Assembly: GCA_029259975.1 (NCBI GenBank)
Contig: JAJDEE010000330.1
Span: forward strand, 1 to 9,102
Length of the DNA stretch: 9,102 nt
Origin: Planctomycetota bacterium
GTDB taxonomy: Bacteria; Planctomycetota; Planctomycetia; Pirellulales; Lacipirellulaceae
Direction: 5' to 3'
The translations under genes were made by a program, and so were the position numbers. Below, in pieces: positions 1 to 6,467 of the stretch; positions within the stretch are counted from its first letter, which is position 1, and the number at the start of each line of letters is the position of its first letter. The notes under the pieces were generated by a model. It saw only the letters and a list, made by a program, of their open reading frames with translations, was not told the DNA's origin and made no database searches.

Positions 1-688
1 AGACTTGGCCGTCGATGGCGATAGCGTCGTCGCTGCCCAAGGTGGACGGGGTGGCAAAGGCAACACACGGTTCAAGTCGGCCACGAACCAAACTCCACGC
101 GAATTCACTCGTGGTGGCGAAGGCGAAAGTCGGCGGCTAACTTTCGAGCTAAAAGTTATCGCCGACGTGGGGCTGCTCGGAAAACCCAACGCGGGAAAAA
201 GCACGCTGTTGAGTCGCGTGTCGCGGGCGAGGCCCGAGATCGCTGATTATCCGTTCACGACCAAGATTCCCAATCTGGGCATTATCCAGATCGACATGGA
301 TCGAACGATGGTGATGGCCGACATTCCAGGCTTGATCGAAGGGGCTCACGCTGGAGTTGGGCTTGGGCACGAGTTCCTGCGGCATGTTGAGCGAACCCGC
401 GTGTTGGTCCACTTGGTCGAGCCGCTACCGATGGATGGGACAGACCCCGTCGAAAATTATTTGTCGCTGCGTCAGGAGCTAAAGCTCTACGACGAGCAGC
501 TGGCCGATCGACCTGAGATCGTCGCGGTAAGTAAAGCGGAATTGCCAAATGCCGAGGAAATACGCCAGCAGTTGGTCGAAGCCGGTGAGTGCGAAGTGCT
601 CTTGTTTTCTTCGGTCACTGGGCAAGGGCTGAAAGAGCTGATGGACCGCACTTACGCCGTACTCAACGCCGAACGCCAAAAGCAATAG
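1..688 (+). CDS. obg: Obg/CgtA family GTPase, 3' part (5' end outside window)
   Basis: Obg is a ribosome-associated P-loop GTPase acting in 50S subunit maturation and stress or growth control in the cytoplasm. The reading frame is open from nt 2 and ends with TAG at 686-688; the TTG at nt 5 is not a start, because the protein is already inside the glycine-rich Obg domain. Counting from that codon, the end of the Obg fold is visible at about 12-40 (GGRGGKGN, FKSATNQTPREFTRGGEGE). The G domain follows: G1 GKPNAGKST (59-67), the switch I threonine in YPFTT (82-86), G3 DIPGL (106-110), G4 as SKAEL (176-180) instead of NKxD, and G5 SSVTGQG (202-208). It ends soon after G5, so there is no C-terminal OCT domain, which many Obg proteins also lack. 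About 120-140 N-terminal residues should lie upstream. It is first in an apparent operon with coaX. Identity is very likely; the G4 change is discussed as a finding. Confidence 0.95.
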   Translation, partial: DLAVDGDSVVAAQGGRGGKGNTRFKSATNQTPREFTRGGEGESRRLTFELKVIADVGLLGKPNAGKSTLLSRVSRARPEIADYPFTTKIPNLGIIQIDMDRTMVMADIPGLIEGAHAGVGLGHEFLRHVERTRVLVHLVEPLPMDGTDPVENYLSLRQELKLYDEQLADRPEIVAVSKAELPNAEEIRQQLVEAGECEVLLFSSVTGQGLKELMDRTYAVLNAERQKQ

Positions 689-691
689 GTG
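687..691 (+). promoter_or_regulatory. Shine-Dalgarno site of coaX overlapping the obg stop
   Basis: AGGTG overlaps the last two bases of the obg TAG codon and lies 8 nt before the ATG at 700. It supports 700 as the coaX start and suggests that coaX translation is coupled to termination on obg. The match to AGGAG is partial. Confidence 0.5.
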
Positions 692-699
692 CCAGCGTT

Positions 700-1566
700 A
701 TGAATGCCAGCACGAAGAATGCCCAGGAGGAGAGTGCCAACGCAGCGGGCGGAATCTTGGCGATCGACGTCGGCAGCAGTCGCGTAAAAATCGGTTGGTT
801 TCCGCCGCCGGGCGAATGCACAACGGAAGTTGAGCCAACGTTGTTTCCTATCGCTGCTGTAAAGCTGCCACAGCCTGAAGCGACACTGGCGGTTGCTCAT
901 TGCGACGAGGTGGACCTTCGGGGCAAGATTAACGAGTGGCTTGGGCAGATTGGCACGGCAGCGCCGAGACGCTTTGTCGCTTCGGTGCATCCTGAGGCTT
1001 CGGCTAAGGTTGAGGAGATTTTTTCGGGGCAATCGCGGATGTTGAGGTGCGCCGAGTTGCCGATCGAAGTGCATGTCGACCAGCCTGAGCGAGTTGGCAT
1101 CGATCGTTTGCTCAACGCCGTGGCGGTTAATCGCTTGCGACAACCACAGCGACCGGCTATTGTTGTCGACCTAGGCACTGCCTGCACGGTCGATTTGATT
1201 TCCTCGCAAGGTGTTTTTGAAGGCGGCGCAATTTTGCCAGGTACGACTTTGTCATCAACGGCTTTGCATTCAGGTACCGCCGCACTGCCCTTACTCACGC
1301 CGAAAAACTTCGACAAGCCGCCAGCCGTCGTCGGTAAATCGACGCAGCAGGCCATAACTGCCGGACTTTATTGGGGCCTAGTTGGCGCAGTGCGCGAATT
1401 GATCGAACGCGTTACTTGTGAATGCTCCAAGCCCCCTCAGCTTTTCATTACCGGTGGAGAAGCGGCGCGTCTCGTCTCGCACCTCCCGTACGAGGAAGAA
1501 CCTCCTCGCCACATCCCCAACTTGGTATTAGCCGGCATTGCGCTGGTTGCCGAGGAATTGTTGTGA
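700..1566 (+). CDS. coaX: Type III pantothenate kinase (CoaX)
   Basis: It phosphorylates pantothenate using ATP, the first step of coenzyme A synthesis, in the cytoplasm. The 288-residue product has the ASKHA-fold motifs of type III kinases: DVGSSRVK (23-30) as the first phosphate loop, GIDR (133-136) with the Asp expected as catalytic base, DLGTACTVD (157-165), GGAILPG (175-181), GKST (212-215) and TGG (251-253). Families usually read DxGNT at the first loop, so Asn to Ser is a mild variant. A polar tail of about 18 residues precedes the first strand. The open frame extends upstream to 589 inside obg; I chose ATG 700 because it lies 11 nt past the obg stop, has an AGGTG site, and matches family length. 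The last codon and stop overlap the GTG of the next gene. It is presumably the organism's pantothenate kinase, as type III enzymes commonly replace CoaA; that is inference. Confidence 0.93.
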   Translation: MNASTKNAQEESANAAGGILAIDVGSSRVKIGWFPPPGECTTEVEPTLFPIAAVKLPQPEATLAVAHCDEVDLRGKINEWLGQIGTAAPRRFVASVHPEASAKVEEIFSGQSRMLRCAELPIEVHVDQPERVGIDRLLNAVAVNRLRQPQRPAIVVDLGTACTVDLISSQGVFEGGAILPGTTLSSTALHSGTAALPLLTPKNFDKPPAVVGKSTQQAITAGLYWGLVGAVRELIERVTCECSKPPQLFITGGEAARLVSHLPYEEEPPRHIPNLVLAGIALVAEELL

Positions 1567-2765
1567 GCAGCCGTGGCAGCACCTGCGTCTGCGTCCTCAC
1601 CCCTGAAGGTCGCGGCGCGGTCGCGGTAGTCGCCGTCGAAGGCGACGGGGCAGTGATGGCCGTTGATCGCTATTTTGAAGCGACGAACAATCGCAAATTG
1701 GGCGACCAGCCTGTGGGCCAAATTGTTTATGGCCATTGGGGCGGTCTTGGGGGTGAGGACTTAATCGTTAGCCGGCGTACTGGTGAGAGCTTAGAAATCC
1801 ACTGCCACGGCGGACGGCAATCTTCAGCCCAAATCGTCGCGGATTTGACAATCGCTGGCTGCACGGTGGTCGATGCTAAGCAGTGGTTGGTTCATCAACA
1901 TCGATGTCCAATTGCCGTGGCAGCGCACACAGCCCTGGCGCAAACGACGACTTTTCGCGCAGCGGCGATTCTGCTTGCACAGTACCACGGTGCGTTGAGA
2001 CGCGAAATCGAAGCGATCGTTATAGACTTAGCGGAAAACAATACAACCGAAGCAATTTCGCGGCTTGAGTGCTTGATGCGACGTAGCGCGTTCGGCCGAC
2101 ATCTGACAGAGCCTTGGCGAGTTGTGATTGCTGGCCTGCCGAATGTTGGCAAGAGTAGCCTCATCAATGCGCTCGTGGGTTACCAGCGGGCGATCGTATT
2201 CGATCAGCCCGGCACGACGCGTGATGTGATTTCGTCGACGACTGCGATCGACGGCTGGCCTGTTGAGTTGAGCGATACTGCCGGGCTACACGAAGTAGTG
2301 AAGAGGAATGACGTGAATGCGATTGAATCTGCCGGCATGGAACTCGCTCGCCAGCGACTCGACGGTGCCGACTTGGTTGTCTGGGTACTCGAAGCGGTCG
2401 AACTTGATTCTCACTGCGAACTGTCGAGCTGGGCTTTGGCCCGCAAACAAGCCGAGGCGTTAGACGTGCAGCTTGATCCCCAGCAAACACAACTCGTCAT
2501 TAACAAAACCGACCTCTCCAACAATCTCATCAAGTTGGCCATCGACAAAGATCCACAAAGCGTCGGCACCTGTGCTGTCACTGGCGCTGGCATCGGAGGA
2601 CTACTGGCTACGATCAGCAGAAAGCTAGTTCCAAATGCCCCACCTCCTGAGGCTGCGGTGCCATTTACGGTCCAGCAGATCGACACACTACAAATTGCAT
2701 TGACCGAATGTTGCCGTGTGGATCGCGAAGCTGCGACTCGGGTACTAAGCCGGTTACTATCGTGA
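1563..2765 (+). CDS. MnmE/TrmE-family GTPase, shortened and lacking tRNA-modification motifs
   Basis: The 400-residue product starts at GTG 1563 in a GTGA overlap with the coaX stop, indicating translational coupling; the open frame before it lies inside coaX. The N-terminus (STCVCVLTPEGRGAVAVV, then HCHGG at 80-84) resembles the MnmE folate-binding domain. The embedded G domain is complete: G1 GLPNVGKSS (191-199), K-loop PGTTRD (216-221), G3 DTAGL (238-242), G4 NKTDL (314-318), and a G5-like CAVTGAG (337-343). Canonical MnmE is about 450 residues and, with MnmG, modifies U34 of certain tRNAs using a C-terminal CIGK cysteine. Here the protein ends VLSRLLS, with Leu where that Cys would align and no GK. 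The PGEFTKRAFLNGK-type segment and the LGEITG region are also not recognisable. I infer an active GTPase that is not a standard tRNA-modifying enzyme. A true MnmE, if the organism has one, would be elsewhere. Confidence 0.85.
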   Translation: MSSRGSTCVCVLTPEGRGAVAVVAVEGDGAVMAVDRYFEATNNRKLGDQPVGQIVYGHWGGLGGEDLIVSRRTGESLEIHCHGGRQSSAQIVADLTIAGCTVVDAKQWLVHQHRCPIAVAAHTALAQTTTFRAAAILLAQYHGALRREIEAIVIDLAENNTTEAISRLECLMRRSAFGRHLTEPWRVVIAGLPNVGKSSLINALVGYQRAIVFDQPGTTRDVISSTTAIDGWPVELSDTAGLHEVVKRNDVNAIESAGMELARQRLDGADLVVWVLEAVELDSHCELSSWALARKQAEALDVQLDPQQTQLVINKTDLSNNLIKLAIDKDPQSVGTCAVTGAGIGGLLATISRKLVPNAPPPEAAVPFTVQQIDTLQIALTECCRVDREAATRVLSRLLS

Positions 2766-2828
2766 TCGAGGAAGGACAGCTGATTTGTTCGTCGCCATGC
2801 AGTGAGATAGGAATTTCTCCTAAGTTCG

Positions 2829-2907
2829 ACTCTTAATCATAATCCTTGACAGCATTCAGACATGCCGAAAGGTGCTTAAGATTACGAGTATGATTAGGAG
2901 TAAGAGT
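2829..2907. repeat. Imperfect inverted repeat between convergent genes
   Basis: The left arm at 2829-2841 reads ACTCTTA then ATCATA. The right arm at 2889-2907 reads TATGAT, six unpaired bases, then TAAGAGT. This gives 13 possible base pairs with one 6-nt bulge and a 47-nt loop. A second small perfect repeat, TAGGA-N5-TCCTA, lies at 2808-2822. Both lie in the 159-bp gap where the MnmE-like gene and the large minus-strand gene converge, so they may help end transcription. No T-run follows, and chance is possible. Confidence 0.3.
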
Positions 2908-2915
2908 GTAGCACC

Positions 2916-2939
2916 GTGAACGGTTTATCGCCGTTTCAC
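2916..2939 (-). terminator. Weak hairpin over the stop codon of the large secreted protein gene
   Basis: GTGAACGG at 2916-2923 pairs with CCGTTTCAC at 2931-2939 with a single bulged base and a 7-nt loop. The hairpin contains the TAA stop codon (2925-2927 on the plus strand). There is no U-tract after it in either direction, so this is only a candidate for 3'-end formation. Confidence 0.25.
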
Positions 2940-5624
2940 CACCCGCACCGCTACATCATCAATCTGCGCCTTGCCCAATCCCGACAGGGCGATCGTCACC
3001 GACACTTGCGTGTCGTTGGTGGCGGCGCGGATTAGGCGGAAGTGTTGCCAGCTCGGCGCTTCGTGGATGCGTAGCGCCATGTCGGGGCCGCCGATCGAGT
3101 CGATGATTTGTAGGCCGTCGACGCTGCCGACGAGGGGCTCAGGCAACCGTACGACACCTGTGATTTCCAGCAAATCGCCGGCGTGGACAGGCAGCGGCGA
3201 CGTGGTAATCCATACAGGTGGCGTAGGCACGATCGATGTGGGAGCCGATTCGTCCAGCGAGCGGGCCTCTAGTTCTAGGCAGTACGACCCACTATGGGGT
3301 GCCTCGGGCGACAATCGAACTGACGAGGTGATGTCTTCGAGCGGCAGTTTTTGGTGCCGCCAGCCACTGTGGAGCATGGCAGCCAAGTTTTCAAAGCCAC
3401 CACCGGTCAGCAGATTGGCACCGGCTGGCGCGCGTGCAAGCATTTTTTGCAATTGCAGACGATCGGGCAGAGCCATCGCGGCATGGTTCGTCAAGGATGT
3501 TGTTGATGGCGTATTGGTGCTGACGAATTCCGCTTGTAGTTCTTTTTCGATGTCGTTGATTGCCAAGTCGGCGGCATTGGCACGTAGGTATGCCAAATCG
3601 AAGGTGCCAGATTTGAGGTATTGGTCGCAAGTTGCAAGTTCTTGTTGGGCCTGCGCAAAAATAGTCTGAAAGGGACCTGTCTTCGTGGTAAATTTTTTCA
3701 CGCGTGTATGCGATCGGGCCACTTCTTGCAATCGAATCTCTGCTAAGTCGCGGCGGATTTTGGCAGCGCGTTCTGAGATGCGTCGCACGTATCGAGTCAC
3801 TTGCGAAATGGCCTGCGGATCGTCTGACAGCATCAACACGCTATCGAAAGGCAACTCCTCCAGCGAAATACGCACTCCCCCAGTTACGCGTTTGTGTCGT
3901 ACACGTTGCAGTCCGCCCAGAGTAACCAAGAAGGCTTCGGAAGTCTCAGCCACGCCAGGCACGATAAATGAAACTGGTTCGGTGGTCTGAGTTTGGATAC
4001 GCGATTTCAAGTCGAGCGACCACCAAATGGGCACGAGCAAGTGAGAGCGTTCTGCTTGCATCACGAGGGCTGACAGATCGGGTCTTGTCGAGCGCGCGGC
4101 CGAAAGTTCTCTGCCAGCAGCAATCCAGGGTTCAATCAGCTGCAGTCGAAGATTTGTCAATTCTAACGCCAATTCGCGCGGGCGCATTGCGACATCTTGT
4201 CCATTCGCTGATCTCTCAGCGGAAAGCTGTGCCTGCGACTGAAAGTAAAAGCCTCGCGTCTTGATATTCAACGATGCCGAAGTCAACGCTGACAACTGGG
4301 CGTAGGTCGTTCCTTGATCGATCGCACTGTTGTCGCTAAGGGCAGTCCTCTGTAGTTGCTGCCGAGGGCTTGGCTGGGTCTCGATTTGGTTCCAAAGAGG
4401 CGTGCCAGGACGAGCCAAGCGTTGCCTTTGAGCAAGCCAGGCGGTGTGCTGGCGAATCGTCAGATCGGTGCCAATTACCGGGCGACCGACAAGGAGACAA
4501 TCAGCAATTCGACTGGCTGCGAGTGTCTCGAGCTGTGAGGTTAAAACAGTCGGACGCGTGTCGATCGGGTCGTGTCGCGCGACGAGCCGTTCCCAAGATT
4601 CGACATGGGTCAGGTCGGCCGACGAGAGCTGCTCACCAAGATTCCACGCCAAGACCAGATCAAGGTCTGACGTAATCCCTTTGTCGTTTAATTGGATCGG
4701 CGTAGGTGGTGGGCAAAACAGTGCTAGCCCAAGCTGCTCTAGTTGATTCAGTTCTTCAGCCGTCGGCAAACGTTCCATACCTACGGTATTGAATCCTAGC
4801 TGTTTGAGCAGCTCGAATGGTTCGCCTTGCCACTGGATGATTCGCGGGACGCGAGGAGACTTTTTTCGCGGGTTTGCAGTTTTGTTTATCGTTGCCGAAA
4901 TCCTGGGAGTGGTGCTGATGTTGTCTGCTGACCCTGGAGGGCGAGACGGTTGGCCCACAAGACCAAAGACTTGGATGCGGTCGATAATCAGATCGGTTGA
5001 ACCAGGCCCACCAGGGGCCAGAAAAACAATTTGCGAGACATACGCGCCGCGCTCGTCGAGCGCTAAACCACTTTGAGCACGTGCTACGCGCGCACTCCTT
5101 GCTAGCAGAGCCGGTAGGTTCTCTAGTGTCAGCTCTTCCCAAATCCCTCCCCCTGAACCAATCTTGTCGCTTCGAACTAGCAGCTCGAAGGGACGGCCAG
5201 TTCTGCGATTGAGACTACGTGGTAGCACGACACGCGCGGCTAACCGGATACCGGCCCGATTGGTGGCCAAATCGACACGGATCCTAAACTCCCGGATTAT
5301 CGGAGCAGGTGTTAATGGATAAGCCAGCTCGACTGCCTGGCCTGCGGGGCCACGTAAGAGAATTCTCTCGGCTCCGTTGCCATGGAGAAAAGACTCGCGA
5401 TCGATTGTCTGCCGGTCAACGGTGAATCGACTGTTTAGCGTCCGCGGCTGCAACACGGGTGCTAGCCCGTCCAAGTTGTCCAAGTGGGCAGGCCTCGCAG
5501 AATCGCCGTCCGGCTGGCCTGCCGCTACTGGCAAAATGACCAAAAAAGCAAGGATCAGTCCGCACAGCTCTAGCCAACATTTAGGCCTCTCAGCAGTGCA
5601 GAATAGTCGCCTCATCCGTTGCAT
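2925..5624 (-). CDS. Large secreted protein, TIM-barrel-like and CBM-like domains, function unknown
   Basis: With ATG at 5624 the product is 899 residues. It opens with a basic n-region and a hydrophobic stretch (about 18-36, LCGLILAFLVILPVAAG), a likely Sec signal peptide with no lipobox Cys. Residues about 77-222 form a beta-rich domain with repeated basic/hydrophobic strands. A Ser/Pro/Lys linker (about 223-261) follows. Residues about 262-537 start with 'EPFELLKQLGFNTVGMERLP' and continue with alternating strands and helices, resembling the TIM barrel of glycosidase-like proteins; I cannot identify catalytic acids. About 597-702 is helical and charged. About 736-896 starts ANLLTGGGFENL and has a jelly-roll pattern ending AQIDDVAVRVV, as in CBM4/9-type carbohydrate-binding domains. 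The frame stays open to an ATG at 5753, but that would add 43 residues before the signal peptide; ATG 5615 is another option. No strong Shine-Dalgarno site is seen. Possible roles are cell-surface glycan binding or hydrolysis; this is inference. Confidence 0.85.
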   Translation of the reverse strand: MQRMRRLFCTAERPKCWLELCGLILAFLVILPVAAGQPDGDSARPAHLDNLDGLAPVLQPRTLNSRFTVDRQTIDRESFLHGNGAERILLRGPAGQAVELAYPLTPAPIIREFRIRVDLATNRAGIRLAARVVLPRSLNRRTGRPFELLVRSDKIGSGGGIWEELTLENLPALLARSARVARAQSGLALDERGAYVSQIVFLAPGGPGSTDLIIDRIQVFGLVGQPSRPPGSADNISTTPRISATINKTANPRKKSPRVPRIIQWQGEPFELLKQLGFNTVGMERLPTAEELNQLEQLGLALFCPPPTPIQLNDKGITSDLDLVLAWNLGEQLSSADLTHVESWERLVARHDPIDTRPTVLTSQLETLAASRIADCLLVGRPVIGTDLTIRQHTAWLAQRQRLARPGTPLWNQIETQPSPRQQLQRTALSDNSAIDQGTTYAQLSALTSASLNIKTRGFYFQSQAQLSAERSANGQDVAMRPRELALELTNLRLQLIEPWIAAGRELSAARSTRPDLSALVMQAERSHLLVPIWWSLDLKSRIQTQTTEPVSFIVPGVAETSEAFLVTLGGLQRVRHKRVTGGVRISLEELPFDSVLMLSDDPQAISQVTRYVRRISERAAKIRRDLAEIRLQEVARSHTRVKKFTTKTGPFQTIFAQAQQELATCDQYLKSGTFDLAYLRANAADLAINDIEKELQAEFVSTNTPSTTSLTNHAAMALPDRLQLQKMLARAPAGANLLTGGGFENLAAMLHSGWRHQKLPLEDITSSVRLSPEAPHSGSYCLELEARSLDESAPTSIVPTPPVWITTSPLPVHAGDLLEITGVVRLPEPLVGSVDGLQIIDSIGGPDMALRIHEAPSWQHFRLIRAATNDTQVSVTIALSGLGKAQIDDVAVRVVKRR

Positions 5625-5877
5625 TTGTCTACGATGAAGTTGAGGGCAGAGTCGAACGGTGGAGAGCCAAAAATAGAAGTACTCGCCCTCTGTCCTTCGC
5701 TCTCGCCCTTCGCCCAGCCAGTAGGCCCCCAGCGTGTTGATTAGGATCAACATTGGGCGGTGACTGGCCTAAACGATGTAAGTCACGCTTATAACAGCAT
5801 TTCCGCGTACTAGCCAGTTCGATCCGTGGCAAAAGCACCACATCGGAGCCGCCGAAGAAAAACTGCTATCAGGCCCG
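5625..5877. other. Gene-free upstream region with degenerate short repeats
   Basis: No credible gene is seen between the start of the large minus-strand gene and the promoter of the plus-strand small gene. The stretch holds a pyrimidine-rich degenerate repeat at 5682-5715 (CTCGCCCT at 5682-5689 and again at 5702-5709). It also has a perfect 6-bp inverted repeat, GTGACT (5760-5765) and AGTCAC (5781-5786). A weak minus-strand -10-like TATAAG lies at 5788-5793. The promoter of the large gene should lie here, but I cannot fix it. Confidence 0.5.
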
Positions 5878-5907
5878 TTGATTTGATGCAAGTCATTACG
5901 ATATAAT
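5878..5907 (+). promoter_or_regulatory. Sigma70-type promoter of the small coiled-coil gene
   Basis: TTGATT at 5878-5883 matches the -35 consensus at four of six bases. TATAAT at 5902-5907 is a perfect -10 box, and the spacer is 18 bp. Transcription would start near 5914, leaving a leader of about 85 nt before the ATG at 5999. Planctomycete promoters are poorly characterised, so use by the native polymerase is inferred. Confidence 0.6.
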
Positions 5908-5914
5908 TACTTGC
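5888..5914. promoter_or_regulatory. Operator-like dyad centred on the -10 box
   Basis: The left arm GCAAGTCATTA (5888-5898) and right arm TAATTACTTGC (5904-5914) are inverted repeats matching at 10 of 11 positions, separated by CGATA. The 27-bp dyad covers the spacer, the TATAAT box and the expected transcription start. A dimeric repressor bound there would block RNA polymerase. The regulator is unknown, and the site could alternatively form a hairpin only if transcription began upstream. Confidence 0.5.
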
Positions 5915-5986
5915 GGCTGAAGGACGGGGAGGGATACCCAGTTCGGCATGCGTAGTGCTTTTAACCGCGTCAACCTTTCATTTTCT

Positions 5987-5992
5987 AGGAGA
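5987..5992 (+). promoter_or_regulatory. Strong ribosome binding site that fixes the small gene's start
   Basis: AGGAGA lies 6 nt before the ATG at 5999. This favours 5999 over the upstream in-frame ATG at 5948, which has no such site. It is the clearest Shine-Dalgarno sequence in the window. Confidence 0.7.
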
Positions 5993-5998
5993 CGCATC

Positions 5999-6277
5999 AT
6001 GAGTAACCCCACTGAAACATCCATTGCCACCCCCGAGCAGATTCCAGCGGACTTGCAGAAACTGGCCATCGCACTCCACAGTATCCCAGACGTGTACGCA
6101 GCTCAGTTGGCTCCATTGGTAGATGCCGTGGTTGAGAGCACGAGACGGCGCCGACGTATCCTGACCCTTGTCCAAGAGGCCTTGGGTCAGCTTCGGCTCG
6201 ACATGAAATATCTCATGTTTGACCTTGAAGCCACGCGGCGTGAGCGGGATGATTACCGCCTTAAGCTTGAAGAGTAA
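5999..6277 (+). CDS. Small charged, probably coiled-coil protein, function unknown
   Basis: The 92-residue product has a Ser/Thr/Pro-rich start. Residues about 14-48 are mostly helical (ADLQKLAIALHSIPDVYAAQ), followed by a basic cluster, STRRRRR (about 48-54). A long amphipathic helix runs to the C-terminus, containing QEALGQLRLDMKYLMFDLEA and the charged TRRERDDYRLKLEE end. There is no signal peptide, membrane segment or enzyme motif. The 'KYLMFDLEATRRERD' end seems familiar to me from planctomycete hypothetical proteins, but I cannot assign a family. It probably oligomerises through its C-terminal helix, and the Arg cluster could contact nucleic acid or a partner; both are inference. It has its own promoter with a dyad on the -10 box and a strong ribosome binding site, so it looks well expressed and regulated. 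The kinase gene follows 190 bp downstream on the same strand. Confidence 0.8.
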   Translation: MSNPTETSIATPEQIPADLQKLAIALHSIPDVYAAQLAPLVDAVVESTRRRRRILTLVQEALGQLRLDMKYLMFDLEATRRERDDYRLKLEE

Positions 6278-6467
6278 GAAGGGTGGGGGTTAGTCCCTAC
6301 CCCAAGATGTTGGATCTTGACCGTTGTGGTAGGAGCCTTGTTTCGTTCAGTGAAGCTTCGGATTGTCGGAGCCTCATGAGCCGGCGAGTACTAGGAGAAT
6401 GGTTAGGACCCGAGAGTAAAAATTGTAGCGGTAATTGTTGTAGCTAGCTGATGGGCGATCGCGCGTT
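6278..6467 (+). other. Leader region of the kinase gene with stem-loops
   Basis: This 190-bp gap carries two possible hairpins, at 6281-6302 and 6355-6372 (GCTTCGG, ATTG loop, TCGGAGC; seven pairs with two G-U). Near the kinase start there is a short direct repeat, AATTGTAGC at 6421-6429 and AATTGTTGTAGC at 6433-6444. I see no convincing -35/-10 pair and no Shine-Dalgarno site before ATG 6468, so how the kinase gene is expressed is unclear. Confidence 0.4.
6281..6302 (+). terminator. GC-rich stem-loop just after the small gene
   Basis: GGGTGGGG (6281-6288) pairs with CCCTACCC (6295-6302) over eight base pairs including one G-U, with a 6-nt loop. It begins four bases after the TAA of the small gene, where a terminator or mRNA-stabilising hairpin would sit. 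The following bases are not T-rich, so it would be a non-canonical or partial terminator that could let some transcripts reach the kinase gene. Confidence 0.4.

Noticed and set aside
589..699. Upstream extension of coaX inside obg
   Set aside because: It overlaps obg coding sequence, lacks family similarity, and the ATG at 700 has a proper position and a partial ribosome binding site.
2846..2851. Perfect TTGACA -35 hexamer
   Set aside because: No -10 box lies 16-18 bp downstream, and any transcript would run antisense into the convergent gene.
2971..3669. Open frame of 232 codons on the plus strand
   Set aside because: It is fully antisense to the large secreted protein gene, with a Ser/Arg-rich translation and no motif.
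5625..5753. N-terminal extension of the large secreted protein to ATG 5753
   Set aside because: It would place about 60 residues before the signal-peptide hydrophobic core and would translate a degenerate repeat tract.
5765..5840. tRNA-like 3' end (TTCGATC followed seven bases after a stem by A-CCA)
   Set aside because: The T-stem pairs poorly and there is no matching 5' acceptor strand or anticodon arm at the right distance.
5629..5841. Minus-strand open frame of 70 codons
   Set aside because: It overlaps the upstream region and repeat tract, has no ribosome binding site, and shows no recognisable protein features.
6307..6447. 46-codon open frame between the small gene and the kinase
   Set aside because: It has no ribosome binding site, lies over predicted hairpins, and has an unremarkable Cys/Ser-rich translation.
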